DNA of 64,000 nucleotides from Coniella vitis (taxonomy: Eukaryota > Ascomycota > Sordariomycetes > Diaporthales > Schizoparmaceae): assembly GCA_011317545.1 (NCBI GenBank), contig WUJK01000001.1:4073001-4137000 (forward strand), read 5' to 3'. The translations under genes were made by a program, and so were the position numbers. How positions within the stretch are numbered: the stretch's first letter is position 1; every line of letters begins with the position of its first letter. Positions 48,977 to 61,661 of this stretch are shown piece by piece. The notes beneath the pieces were generated by a model. The model saw nothing but the letters and a program-made list of their open reading frames with translations. It was not told the origin of the DNA and searched no databases.

Positions 48977-51900
48977 GTATGCGAATATAGCCCTTTTTTT
49001 TCTTTCTCTCTCTCTCTTCTTTCTGATGGGTTGTCGGCTACTTGCATCAGGATTGCTGATCGGTTCATTTATTATAGAGTTGATGGGATGCAGGCACATA
49101 CATATTTCCCCGTTGTGGCGGCCAGCCGAAGACATTTTTTTCCTTTCCCATATACCTGTTGACCCAGTATCACAAGAACCCAGGCTTACATTTATTTTTT
49201 TTTCCCCTTGGCCCTGTTTATTGTTTCTGGTCTAGTATCTTCCTTTTTTTGTGGCTTTTTTGTTTTCCTTTCTTGAAGAATGGGACAAATGCTTTGCAAG
49301 AAACAAAAGTACTTGCCCTCCATCCACATCTAAGCCAAAAGTTCTTTTTGCAGCACACCACGACCTCCCCTCGCCCAAACCAGATTCGTTTCGAAACACA
49401 TTTTCGGGTTCTTGTTTTCTTTTCCATCCTTGGCACACGATACCCGCCGAATTCCCCCCCAGGTTCAGCTTTGGTCGTATTTCTTTCTTTTTGGGCGGGC
49501 TGCAAGAGAATCGCGCACCAATCAAGTGGTGCGTGGCGTTGCGCATCACATTGGGGCGGGAGGGTTGATTACGAATATCATTTATTGAGCCAGGCAACGG
49601 ATTCGAGTCAGCTATAGACTGTCATTCTGGCAAGACTCTCGGAGGGTGCATTGGTTTGGTGGCACGGTCAAGTGAGTGAGTGGCAATGCGCTGGCCGATA
49701 TATGTCCCCGTGAAGAATGACGGCATGTGTTGGGTGGGAATTGCTTTTTTTTGATATCATTTGGGTGCCAGAATTTGCATTGTGATGGTGTATCGTGGTA
49801 TTGACAATGGCCCGCTATATATAATAACACGGGTGGATTTCAGGTCCGCGCGCCGGCATCTCAGCAGGTCTTGCTCCATAGTCAGTTCTGCAGAACTCTC
49901 ACGTCGAGAGGGCTTCAAGAGAGTTGAGGTCGCTTATATGGGGGTGGTTGGTAATGTAATGGCCGATTGACAGAATGCAGGTGGCCAGATCCTTTTGAAG
50001 GGGGGGGGGGGGCGCATATTTCGGAGAATTGTTCAAAGTACCGAGGTAGTTATTACTATTTCTCCTCCTGATGCTTTGATCTTATATCACACGATTGGAA
50101 AGGCTTCACTCCCGAGTATATATGTATCCATCTGCCGTCTGATCCCAGTCTTGCGTAATGTCCACTGATACAGTTCCAATATAAGACATGCCGAGGGTTT
50201 TCCATGTTATAAGAAACGGTGCTTTTTGGAACATTGGTCCGTCTATCTGCATGCTACAATAGGTCCAATGCCCATCCCACTCACATGGCTTGCAAACAAG
50301 CAGTATTAGTGACATGTTTACGTTTGGACACGATCATCCGATGAGAGCGCTGTGAGCACAGACTCTACAGCCCACTCAGGAGGAATGCCAAAACTTCAGA
50401 AGTCGTGTCAATTCCGTTTGTTCTGCTTGCGCTAAAAAGGTGCTGTAATTGCAGAGACTGACACGCGGAATAACGTAGTCGATCACTGCTACTAGTATAG
50501 GCACGAAAGCTGCGAAAGCTTAAAACATAGCAAAGCGGACGCACGAGTAAATGGGGAGCTTTTGATGTCTTTGGGATCGCAACCATGATGCTCATAGATT
50601 ATCAGAGAGCTCGCTCCAACATTGTTCATCACCTTGTGTGTGAATATCGTCGCTTCTCCATGTCCAGGCATTAATTACTAGGGACAAATGTGGTTGAGTC
50701 GTTGGGGGGCACAGATCAAGACTGACATAGTATGTTGAGGGATGAAAGCATGTCATACGGGGCTTTCGACGCGCACCTCTCTACGATTCGCCGTTTGTCC
50801 TAGACTCGGCATAATGTCCCTCGACGGTTCATGCAAATTCCAAGACGTCAGTCGTCGTACCATCCAGCGTCACCGTCTGGCCGTGCGGGTGGGGGGGCTC
50901 ACTCTGGGGAGGATATGGCGCCAGCTTGGTGCAGTCTGGGGATGCTAATAAAGCCCCAGATTATACTTCTACTATGTGTATCTAAGGCAGACTATTTCGG
51001 CATCAACCGTCGTCGTCCCAGGCTGGCGGTAAAAAAGGGGGCCAAGAGACAACGCCTCGGAACTTATCTGCGGGACCCTTTTGCGTTACTTTGCTTGTGT
51101 GACGTGAAAGGTTGTATTTATGTTTTTGGGGTCACAGAACTCTCAATAAGAATAAGCTTTCACATGCTTCCGTGCCCGGGGCCAAAGGGAATTTGCGTTT
51201 TCTTTTTAGTCGCTGTCTGAGCCGCGTCTGTCTTTGAAGTCTCTGTCTCGCCTTGGGGTTGGCCAAAGAGCGCTGACGTCGTGTCTCTAGATACTGATGG
51301 TTTGCAAAGCAGACACTGAGATCAGCATGCTAAACACATTATGTCAAAGTTGCTCCGTAACTCATTTTCAAGACTACTTCACCGTGTATTTGGATATTGG
51401 AGCTGCTGCCCGGCCACCTGGGCGAGGACCAGAGATTCCACTGTCTTTCTGACTGCTCAGGACGGCAAAAGAGTCACATGGACCATAGAAACCCACGAGA
51501 TATATGACGGATCCATCATCATGCACGTGCTTTGTTACATGGCATCTCGGAGAAGTCCCAGCGAGATCGCATGGGAGCAACGCCTTGCAATGACTCGAGG
51601 ACCTCGAGGCTCGATCTGGGAGCCTCGAGTTGCGTCATGGCACAGCATTAGAACGGACACTTCGTTCCGATTACATAGTATACTAGTCCAGCAGCACGGG
51701 CTAGACCCCAAAGAGCCTAGGGCGCAGCGCAGCTGGAACCAAATGCTAGCCTCCCGCCATTACTAAGGAGAAATCCCGCGGGCTTGGCTTGGCCTATTCC
51801 CAAGTAGGCTTCGCGGGAGCGCCAAGGCGTCCGCCATGTACCGGCCGAATCGATATCAAAGATGCTTTTGCCCTGGGCGGTCCTCGAGCGAAAGCCGTTT

Positions 51901-52086
51901 TCAAAATGCACTTTTCCATGACGTCCGATGCAGATTTGTGCCATTACTTAGCCTGACTGACTGGAGACCCTTATTCCACAATGTCCCGTTCGTTTCCTCT
52001 TCCGGGGACTTGAGAAACAGGTACCCAGCGCGTTAGCTTTGCGAAACCCACGACCCGTCCCCGCCAAAACAAACACACTCCTCGCA
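48977..52086. other. Divergent region between the membrane protein and aquaporin
   Basis: 3.1 kb without a convincing gene. A G-run of 12 lies near 50002, and a TACATAGTA word at 51672. A 141-codon frame with a real ATG at 51341-51766 has a Trp/Arg-rich translation, no domain and repeated CTCGAG words, so it is left out. Confidence 0.5.
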
Positions 52087-53190
52087 ATGGATCACATCAA
52101 AGGCAGCCTGCGGCGGAAATCGGTTCGCAAACATGTCGGTGGCGGCCACATCACCGAGCTGCAGGGCCACTTGATTGCCGCCTCTGGCGAGTTCGTCGGC
52201 ACCTTTTTCTTCTTGTGGATGGGCTACTCGGGCCAGCTCATGGTCCTCAGCCAGGTCGGCGGCCTGGCTCTTGTTGGCGGTGCGAGCAGCGAGACCATCG
52301 TCTTAATTGCCCTTGTCTATGGCTTTTCCCTGCTCGTCAACGCGTGGGCGTTTTACAGGATATCCGGTGGTCTTTTCAACCCAGCGGTATGTATGTCGCA
52401 AGACTCTGCTTCGAGTCCCAGCACTCTTCCTGGGCCTTGTTATATCTATCCCGGGATATTATTCCCCAGAGAAAAAAGAGAACAAGAAAAAAAAAACGGT
52501 ACACTCTGCACAAAGAGACTGACAGTGGATGGTCTGTCGCAGGTCGCATTGGGCTTGAGCATGGCTGGGAAGCTCGCGTGGCTCCGCACCCTCTTCCTGA
52601 TACCCGCCCAGCTCCTCGCGTCCATGGTCGCTGGCGGCCTGGTCAAGGCCATGTTTACCACCGGGACGCCGATATCCAACGTCAACACGATCCTCGTCTC
52701 GGGCACATCCATAGCCCAAGGCCTCTTTATCGAAATGTTCCTCACCGCCGAGCTCGTCTTTGTCATTCTGATGCTCGCCGCCGAAAAGTCAAAGGACACG
52801 TTTCTGGCTCCCATCGGAATCGGCCTGGCACTCTTTGTGGCCGAGCTGAGTGGTAAGTAGTTGCCCGGGGGGGGGGGGGCTATTGAGCAAAAAAGTATAT
52901 ATAGTGCTCTCTTGTGCTGACTACTGTTGACTGTGAAAAAAAACCAAACATTTCTAGGCATATACTTTACCGGCGGCTCTCTGAATCCGGCACGAAGCTT
53001 TGGCTGCGCAGTGGCCGCGAGAAGTTTTCCGGGATACCATTGGATTTATTGGCTCGGCCCAGCGTTTGGAGCTACGCTTGCTGCCCTGTACTTTCGCTTT
53101 GTCAAGTATGTCCACTACGAGGAGGCGAATCCAGGGCAGGACAGCACTGGGACGGTTATGGATGCGCCGGACGAGATGGCAGAGGTATAG
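52087..53190 (+). CDS. Aquaporin (major intrinsic protein)
   Basis: Three exons, 52087-52386, 52543-52852 and 52958-53190, give 280 residues. Both pore motifs are present: GGLFNPAV, with the first intron directly after the NPA codons, and GGSLNPARSFG in the third exon. Six membrane helices and a C-terminus of about 30 residues are visible. Loop E has Arg-Ser after NPA rather than the Asp typical of glycerol facilitators, which points to an orthodox water channel. That call is an inference and needs the full selectivity filter. The first TM segment (LIAASGEFVGTFFFLWMGY) carries the conserved Glu. An upstream in-frame ATG at 52039 would add 16 residues. Confidence 0.93.
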
Positions 53191-54857
53191 CGGTTTTTTT
53201 TGGTCTTTTTTTCCTAGGGGAAGAACTTTTAATCACTAGGAAGTAGGCCTGGAGGATGAAAATCCAAAAGTAGATTGGTTGGGAATGATGGGAATTGTAC
53301 ATATTGGCTTTTGCATGTGTTTGGCAGCGAGGCTGCGGACTTTGGTGGCCGGCCGATTTACATGGACCACTCACACAAAATGGCGAAAGACTGTGGATAG
53401 TCATTCTTCTTGGGGTGTGTACACACAGCATCTCACAAGAAAAAAGAAATCGTTGAACCCACTGCCAGTTGAATCAGAGGATATATATACCCTTTGAACC
53501 TTTGGGCCTCACGGTACTTGCAAGCTTCAAAGACTATTCATCTCCATCGACCGAGCGACACTGCCGGCACTAGCACATTTGGACAAATGCTGATGAATAT
53601 CACCGGTTAATAAGAGACCGTTCATATCACTGCGGGGTGTTTCTACCACATTTGTGCAGTGCAGAACAAGATCTCGCAGCTGCTGTGAGGATGCGGGTTG
53701 TTGCTTATTACTGCATGTCGTGATCTCACGGGCTCAGCGTTACTTGCTTATGCGAGTGACGCTGTGAGACCATAGCAACAGCCACGGACAGGGCACCGCA
53801 ATAAGATCATCGTGTGTACCCAGATAACTCTCGACAGGTATGCCTCGCTTCATTCCAGACACCGGTGGTCGGAGAGCACGAGTTTCAACGGCATACCATT
53901 ACAAAGGCCTAAGTATCCGGGTTTCGAGTGGACTTTTTTGTCTATACTTTGCGTGTGATTGCAGTTGTTGAACATTAGTAACAAGTGATTACGCCTATCA
54001 AAACAGGTCAAAAGCTTTCCCATCCCTCAGGTTCATAGTATACATATAGAATGTTCGTGTCAAGCATCTATGTATCTTGGATACGGCGAATACAAGATTA
54101 CCATGGCTCGACATGTCGAGGAAGGGGTTCCAGATCTTGTGACGTCTCACTTGTGGCACCGGCAGCATTGTACTGAAGTGGTGAGAACCGTCGTGTTGTC
54201 AAGATTGCCTCATCCTGACGCGAGTTTTGGGGGCTATATATATATATATATATGCCAGCGAGGATACTGACGATTGAGTGAGTGCCTGGGCCTGCAGTTT
54301 GTGGTTGTTGCTGCCAAGGTCGCACCGAGTGAGGTTGGCAGACGTAAGTTTTCAAGGAAACACAGCCTCTACCCAAACGAGGCGAGCACACCCTCGTTGG
54401 AGGTTTTCGTTCCTTGGAACTAGTACGTGTCGGTCGGCGAGAAGAAGTTTTCCTCGGGCGAACTGGATAGATCCGACGGGTGTTGCTTGTCAATATAAAA
54501 TGGCACACGCTTTGCCGCCACGCCTAGGGTGGAGGAGAGGATGGACCAACGACGCATCAAGGTTACCATGCTTTCCTTTTCTTGTGTACATACTTGGGGA
54601 GCCAGGATTACCCAGATTCTCTTGATGTACACACACACAAGACGCTGTACTGTGCTCTGTCGCGCAGCACAGCCCCCCCCCTCCCTCCTTCGACTTTGCG
54701 AGTTGCTCGAAACAGCGTGCAGCTCGCGATGACCGGGGGAGGGGGGGGGGGCAGCCCTTGTGGGCAGTTTCTTTTTTCCTTTTGGCCGATTCGAAAGCCA
54801 GCTAATCTTTATCGGCCACCGGGACTGCGACACGAACACCACGAACCAAACAACAGG

Positions 54858-54893
<36 letters not shown>

Positions 54894-56438
54894 TGTTGTC
54901 ACCTTTATCCCCGTTCCATGAGTGGTTCAGCCAGCCCAAAGAAAAAGGGCCTGATGGGAGCCAACGGGGTGACCTTGTCGTGGACAAGAAAAGACATGAC
55001 TGTACCCCAGGCATGGCACGAACACACAACACAAGCACGCCTCTAATTGGTTTCCGTCTCCGGAACGAGACCTGTCAGCTCGGGGGTCCGGGAACTTGAG
55101 GGATCCCGCACGAGGACCATGTGTGCCATGTATCAACAACGGTGTTGCTCCCGAGTCCACGACCCAATCGGTTGGTCTGAACCCAGCAGGAGGCTTCGAG
55201 GTCTCGATCTGCTCACCGGTCTGAAACCAGCAAGCATTAGTGTCATGCAACGGCATACTGATAGGGCAAGAGGAATAAAGGAAGGGGGGAAAAAGAGAAA
55301 AAGGAAAAAAAAGAGAGAAAGAGGGCGGCGTGGATCCAAGGTAGAAGGCCTTCTGCAGAAATGCTCACGCACGCAAGGACATGGGTAGATTTATTGGGTC
55401 GCGAGAGGGGGCTTTGGGTTTTGCACTGGACACCAGCAAGGAGTTCGGCGTGATCCGAGGTAGATCCGTCCAAGTCAAGTCCGGGAGTCTCCAGACGACC
55501 TTCTTTTGTCCTCCCCTCTCGAACACCCACCCATTTGTGCTCGTCCCTTGGGCATCGTGGATGGGAAAGGGGAGGTTGACTCCCAGGAAAACACTACGTT
55601 CGAGTACCAGTTGGTTGGCCTGCTTTAATTTTCGGGCATTTGAAAATTGGTTTATTGGTCAATGAGCGTCTGACCAGGGAAACACAAGACAATACCACCC
55701 ACAACCTGTGCTGACTTGCGTGAACTGCTCGTCGAGCCGGACCATCCATGGGCAACTCCGTGATGGCTATGTACACCAACATGCCCCTCCTCCACAGGAC
55801 ATTGGACCCAACCACAGGCCAAAATGACACGTCAGAAAAGTGTCCATCACACGATGCTTCATGTGACCTCCTTGCAAAGCCCGGATGAATAGGTGTGTCT
55901 GTTTGACAGCCATCTCTTGATGCTTCGACCTTGATTGGAGAGAGAGGGGGGGGGGGACCCGGCCCCCTTCCCGATCTTGTTCAACTCAAGCCATGGGTCG
56001 TGGCACGATCCGACCCGTTGGGTTGGGGGAGTCAAGTTGGCCGGCAGTAATGCAGCCTAATCGGTGTGACGAGAGACAGTCGTTGTGTGAGTGGCTCCGC
56101 TTCATCGATCGACACACGGAGACGAGGTGACAACTCGCGATGCGGCTCTGCCCAAGGATGATTGTAGCGAGTTTGCGGGCAGGTTTTGAGGATAATGTTG
56201 GTCGATATCGTGTAGTAGTGACTTTGACACGTCTATAAATACCAACTGGACCGGCCAAGATGGCGGTGAAACGTGTTGTATCAGGACAACAAGAATCCAA
56301 GCATTGAAAGTGTCAAAGATCGTGGCATCTTGCCCTTGTCAGACTTGGGATATTACAGTATCACATTTTCCCGATTCCAAGGCATTACAATGTATGGCTC
56401 AGGTTACAAAGAGGTAAGAAGACTCGAGAGATTCCTCC
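53191..56438. other. Intergenic, microsatellite-rich
   Basis: 3.2 kb with no supported gene. Contains a TA tract (about 54236-54252), a GT tract (54859-54893), G-runs near 54736 and 55949, and A/G-rich DNA at 55280-55325. Open frames here are microsatellite translations. Confidence 0.55.
54859..54893. repeat. GT dinucleotide microsatellite
   Basis: About 17 uninterrupted TG/GT units. Confidence 0.92.
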
Positions 56439-57828
56439 TTGTATCTACCTACTCAAAGAAAGCGCAAGTCTACTTCCAGAGGCCAGCCATCAAGCCATTC
56501 TTCACGAACCAACAGTCATCCACAGAGGTCATCAAGACACCACGATGACCGCCAACACCACCACGGTAGCAGCAGCAGCGGCGGCGGCTCCAGCTCCAGA
56601 CACCACCCACACCCTTCCAGCCAGTCGCAGCCGCGCATAATCCGCCAGCCCAATCCGCCGCCCTTTAGCTTCCTCTTTGTCGTCTGCCCGCTGACCACAA
56701 GCGAGCTCTACTCACACGAGTGCCACAGAGACCGCTGGGGCATCATGGAAGAGCCCAAGCTGGCCGCGCACCTCGAGGAGCAGGCCGATATCCATCTTCC
56801 CGTCTTTCGCTTCCAGAACGACCAAGTCACCGAAGCAACGGATCACTACTGGGTGCGCAGCAATGGTCCTCACTCTTTCGGTCAGGTCGTGGGAACGTCG
56901 CCTACGGGTGAGGGGTACGCCATGGTCGAGTTTGAGACGTACACTGTCCTCCGAGGCTGCCGTTTTCGGCCGATCATGTTCATGGCGGATGATGCGACGG
57001 TGGTGGATGTTGATAACAGTGATCAGCAGCGAAGTTGGTTTCACCTTTTCATTGTCGTGCTTATTCACCCTTTTTTCCCTTGTCTTTTTCCTCCCTCTTT
57101 TCTGGGATCTTTCGCACTTGGCCCTCTGAAGGAGGGAGGGAAAGAAAAAAGAGACTAGACAGGAAACCATTGACCGTTGCCAGTGTATCACGCTCTCCAC
57201 TTTGAGGCCAACCCCATCAGCAATCGATTGGGTGTGAGCATGGCCCGCGGTCGCTCTGGTTATTTGTTTGCCGCCGGACATAGCGCCTCCTGGGTCGGCA
57301 GGCTGGTCCCCGACTCATACGAAAATCCCACCGCCAACCCAAACCACACAGTGCAGTCCCGGGGCTTGATGGGCTTGCTGCCCGTGATATTGGGCGTCAT
57401 GGCGCTTTCACAGCGCAGGGGCCAGGAACTCGAGGCGTTCAGGCGGGGAATGTGGCGCCATAGGGAGTGGCATGGTCCGAGGTGGTCGTTCCAGTGTAAG
57501 TGCTTTCTTTTTATACTGGTATCATTGCTGGAGGTGCTTCTTGGCTGTGCTGGCCAACAGCGTATGGGAGAAAACACTAGCAGGCTCGCTCCCAAGAAAA
57601 TGAAGGTAAAAGGCCACAAGGATGGTCAAGAATTTGCTCACGGTCGAATCAATGAAAATAACTAACCTCCTCAAACCACTCAACAAAATAGACCCCGAAC
57701 CAGGTCCTCATGACCCCCCGCGGGCCGTCATGGTGCATGTCTGCTGCGACAGCCTCTATAACCCCCAGATGTCCACTCACGACCTGCTTACCGACTTTGC
57801 CGATACCCAGGTACTTGTCCGAGGATGA
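56439..57828 (+). CDS. Unrecognised protein, three-exon model
   Basis: A tentative model: exon 1 from 56439 to about 57033 (alternatively 57018), exon 2 57184-57495 and exon 3 57692-57828, giving about 348 residues. Exons 2 and 3 have a strong junction (GTAAGT donor, AATAG acceptor, phase 1). The donor of exon 1 is uncertain. The N-terminal 70 residues are basic and His/Ser/Gln-rich low complexity. The remainder looks globular, with a segment of FRFQNDQVTEATDHYW type and a Gly/Ala-rich stretch RGRSGYLFAAGHSASWVGR. No signal peptide, membrane helix or catalytic motif is clear. I do not recognise the family. An upstream exon ending near 56410 (GAG then GTAAGA) is also possible. Confidence 0.5.
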
Positions 57829-58397
57829 CCATAGGGCATCTGAACCGGTCAAAGACAAAGGTTGGCGATCAAACGGAACGCTTTGAGTTTCGGAGCCGAG
57901 CACCACGCAAGACTAATACCGAGCCAAGCCATGTAAGTTGTTGGTCAATATTCTCTGGGCTGCAATAAGTGCTAATTTTGCAAAAGCCGGAGCAATCGAG
58001 GGGGGCCTTGATGGACAAAACAGATCTGGCTGCAGAGAAGTCAACAGACACGATATACGAAAGAGCTAGCAACACTTGGCATCGCAAGGGACTTTTGAAT
58101 TGAGATCCAATTGATCAAGCATGAAAGGTTGTCAAGGAGAAAAAGAAGATCAGGTCCACAATAACAAGGTCTTTTTAAACCAAACACAAAAAGCCACGTA
58201 CGGTGGCACCATTGCTTCATAGATATTCTGCTTCTTGGCCTGTCGCAGCCGTGCAAAAAATGAGGCTTGTCCAGGCAACGGTTCGCAACACGAAAGGGTA
58301 AGGTTGAAAGAAACAAGAGTGACAGCGAGAGCTTGCACCAAAAGAAAGAAAACGATGGACCATTAGGTCACCCAACTTCCTCCGCCGGCCACCGCGT
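57829..58397. other. Convergent gap before the SAM decarboxylase gene
   Basis: 3' flanks of convergent genes. No further feature supported. Confidence 0.5.
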
Positions 58398-59972
58398 CTA
58401 GACCATCTCACCCACACGCGCCCCCTCGAAGCCAGTCCAACCTTCCTTCTCAAAGAAGCCAAACACGAGATCGTAATCGTCAAACTGGTGTACAATGCGA
58501 TCAACCCGACGGTAGCCATTAATGGCCTCGGTGCGAGACTTGCGCAGCCCGTAGGGGTCAGGTGTCCGACCTGCGCCAGCGCCCTTGGCCTCGAACAGTG
58601 TGACAATGAAGCGGCCGGGCTTGAAGATGCCCACCACATGCTCAATGACCTCGCTGGTCTCGCGACCATTCTGCCCGCCAGGAACATTGGTTTCGAAAGA
58701 GGCAAAACTGCAGTTGGGCTCGGGTGTGACATGCACCGTGAAGTAGTGCGACGCGCCCGTGGTCTTGGTCCCATCCTCGGATTCCTGCATTGGAGCGGGA
58801 ATGACGGCATTGGCAGAAAAGCCGCAGGGCGTAAAGAGGTAAGCATCGATACGCGCGTCTGGATACTTGGACGTTGGGTACACTCCAGACAAACCGCAGG
58901 TGCTGGAAACCACAGTGCCCAAAGCATGGCCTTCGGTCGTGAGCTGCTCAGTGCTGGTCATGGCCGCCCCGGTACCATCGTCTTGCGCGCCGTTGTCAAA
59001 GACATCGAGCGGTTCTTGCGAGACTGAAGAGTCAATGCTAGAGGTACCGTTGCCCTCGGACAGCTCGCCCAGACTGTCCACGGCAGCCTGTCTCGCCTCG
59101 CCCGCCTGCAGAGGAACCCGCTCATCCGCGACCGCATTCGCGTTGGAGAGGTAAAACTGCTTGGCGTTTTCCGGGTCCAGGTCGGTCATGAGAATCTCGA
59201 GCGTCTCGTCGGGCGTGTCGCCATCTGCCGAGATTTGCGGAAACATCGACATGAGACCGGTAGGAATTTTGAGCGAGGCACGGGTAGGGCTGCCGGGGCC
59301 CTTTTCACTGTCTGGGGTCCGGGGCGGAGTCAACTGAGTAGTCGGAGTGGTAATGTAGAGATACCAGTGGTCGCCGTTCATCTTGCCCACGAGATAGGCG
59401 CTACCATTGTCAAACAGCTTATCCAGAAACTTGTATTCGTCAGCCCAGCTACGGTGCGGCCCACGCTGCTTGTCGGGGAACAGGAAATTCTTGCGACTGT
59501 AAAAGACGCGGTAAGGCGAGGCTAGAGCGTCTTCATCGGCAATGTCCTGCGCATTGTGGAAGGGAAATCCTGCATCGACAGCAGCAATGCGCAAGAGGCG
59601 CCGGAGACCGAGCAGCAGGGTTGTAGTTCCGCAAGTCTTTAGAATGAGCTTGTGGGGAAAGACAAACATGCTCGACTCGGAGAGCAGGTAGGCATCCATG
59701 TGCTCAGACGAGACAACAGACAGAACCTCGCAGTGGACGAGCTCGAGCATGCGCTCCCACGTCTTGGATGGAACGCACAAAAGCCCATTTGGCTTGACCC
59801 CGTGAGGGAGCTGGGAAGGGCTGGGGGCGAACCAGACTTCGAGCAACTTCTCCGGCCCCTCAAAGGCGTTGGTCGAGTCTAGATCGGCTGCGACATCGTG
59901 ATTGATGGTCAAATGAGGCGTACCCTCAGATGTCGACAAGACGTTGCTGTTGGGGATCTCAAGATCGACCAT
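58398..59972 (-). CDS. S-adenosylmethionine decarboxylase proenzyme
   Basis: A single open exon of 524 residues from the ATG at 59972 (MVDLEIPNSN). The proenzyme self-cleavage site LSESSMFVFPHK is intact: cleavage is expected between Glu 99 and Ser 100, with the Ser becoming the pyruvoyl cofactor. The upstream block FEGPEKLLEVWF and the downstream CGTTTLL are conserved in the eukaryotic family. The enzyme supplies decarboxylated SAM for spermidine and spermine synthesis in the cytosol. An insert of about 100 residues rich in Asp, Glu and Ser (middle of the protein) makes it longer than the yeast enzyme. The same frame stays open upstream to beyond 60100 without an ATG, so an N-terminal extension by a spliced leader exon cannot be excluded. 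Confidence 0.93.
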   Translation of the reverse strand: MVDLEIPNSNVLSTSEGTPHLTINHDVAADLDSTNAFEGPEKLLEVWFAPSPSQLPHGVKPNGLLCVPSKTWERMLELVHCEVLSVVSSEHMDAYLLSESSMFVFPHKLILKTCGTTTLLLGLRRLLRIAAVDAGFPFHNAQDIADEDALASPYRVFYSRKNFLFPDKQRGPHRSWADEYKFLDKLFDNGSAYLVGKMNGDHWYLYITTPTTQLTPPRTPDSEKGPGSPTRASLKIPTGLMSMFPQISADGDTPDETLEILMTDLDPENAKQFYLSNANAVADERVPLQAGEARQAAVDSLGELSEGNGTSSIDSSVSQEPLDVFDNGAQDDGTGAAMTSTEQLTTEGHALGTVVSSTCGLSGVYPTSKYPDARIDAYLFTPCGFSANAVIPAPMQESEDGTKTTGASHYFTVHVTPEPNCSFASFETNVPGGQNGRETSEVIEHVVGIFKPGRFIVTLFEAKGAGAGRTPDPYGLRKSRTEAINGYRRVDRIVHQFDDYDLVFGFFEKEGWTGFEGARVGEMV

Positions 59973-61661
59973 ATCCGTTGGGCTCTGCCGGGCAGCGAGT
60001 GATGCTCTGGCAGGGGCAGTCGGGTCGCGGTAGACGGGCAACGAGCGGGACTCGGTCGGCGGAGGGCGGGGGCTGGGCGTCGATCCAGAGGTCACGGCGC
60101 GCAGGAAGAAGAGGGAATTCTTCCGCGGGACACTAACTGCCAGCTCAAACAGACCTTGCGGTGTCCGTTCGAGAGGGTAGGCCCACAGGACGGTGGTTGC
60201 TCGCGTGTGCTGGCGAAAGCCAGCTGCAGTGTGTTGATGGTGGGGTTGTTGAACGTCTCACAAAGGGGACGTTAGGGAGGTCGGGCAGGAAGAGGAAGGA
60301 GGAAGACCTGCGACGACGGAATGTTGGGCTGCTTGCTGCTGTGTGCTGGTGGGCTCGATGTCTGGTGCCGATACCTGCGCAGTATCGGTGGGGGAGGAGG
60401 TCAAGGCCGGTTTGATGGAAGCTCAGTCGCCCATCAAACGAGAAGGTCAAGAGACAGCTGATAGGCTGTGTTGGAGCGGCCTAGGACGCGGTATCTGCAC
60501 GCACCGCGCTGTTGTCGTCGTTGGTTGCGAGAGTTGCTGGGACGTCGTGGGTGTCGCTGTCGCCGGGAGTCGTGGGGGAGAGTTCAGGAGAGACTTGCAA
60601 AATTTTTGATGGGTTATTGTTCTGTGTCGCACTGGGCAACGCCATTTTGCAGCGCTATAGCTGGGCGGTGAAGGTGGGGTGGAGGCCTTTTCGGGCCTGG
60701 GCTGGGGTTGGGCGCGCATCATTTCAGTGGCTCCGTGGGGCCGCGACGCTGGGCATCCCCCATTACGTCAATGGTGGGCTGCTCCTGCGTTTCAAGCAGT
60801 CATGTGTACGTACATACTCTGTAGTAAGAGGAAACCGAGGATGGATGAGTGTGCAGCACACAAGAGACATATTTGTATTCTTGTTGGATGTTTTCCCAAG
60901 AGTCGTCTACCGTTCCCCAAAGCCAGCCCTGTGCTTGTAAACTCGTGATGTGTGCAAAGTTCTGGTGTCACAAGAACTGGTGTCGAAAGAGTAATGTGGG
61001 CCTGGGAGCAGCCGGGGATTTAAGGAGTTTATCATGTACATAGTACTCATTCCAGCGACTTGTTCCCGGAATGCGAGACATGGGTTGTCATTCACTCGAG
61101 ACCACGTATGAGAAGGGCAGCGCATCTCTTGAACTGTAGATACAAGTACAATCCCAATAACTAGCTATTCTGGTCGTTTCCAGTCGTTGGTAGCTGTAGG
61201 AGGGATAGTAATGTCTGTCGTCTCGGTTCTGACAATCTCGTTCGCACTCGCCATTGGGCTTGTCCTACTTGGCGTTGGGGCGTATGCGACCTTGTTTGTT
61301 TAGCCCGAATGCCTTTTATGAGAACACACCCGTATGCTTGATCGCTTGAGACGTTGCTGTTTCCCCTTGCTCTTTTGGCGGTTCTCAGATGAGCTATTGT
61401 CGCCACCTCAAAGAGTATCATGGTATAAATCTGCAGGCTGCCATTGCAGGCTACTGGTGACATTCACCGTGCCTGGTATACAGTGTCCAAGCTGTCGGGA
61501 TGTGTCACGTAGACCTGACGGATTATAGGAATCACGGCCACCTTGGAGCCAAGGGCCGCAGTGTCATGCTGTGATGTGCACTGGTGCAGTGGGAACAATG
61601 CCTTTGGTGCGTGATGCAAATCTGGCCATGGTCCTGGTCGACGGTCAAAGCGGACAAAAGC
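59973..61661. other. Leader and upstream region of SAM decarboxylase; 3' flank of CFD1
   Basis: 1.7 kb without a firm gene. In-frame open sequence precedes the decarboxylase start for over 120 bases, consistent with a long 5' leader. A TACATAGTA word lies at 61037. Frames on the plus strand (60512-60940) have no domain. Confidence 0.5.

Noticed and set aside
51341..51766. Frame of 141 codons with a true ATG
   Set aside because: No domain or signal. Repeated CTCGAG words produce the frame, and no splice partner was found. Weak enough to leave out.
54420..55046. Frames around the GT microsatellite
   Set aside because: Their translations are mostly His-Thr or Cys-Val repeats from the microsatellite.
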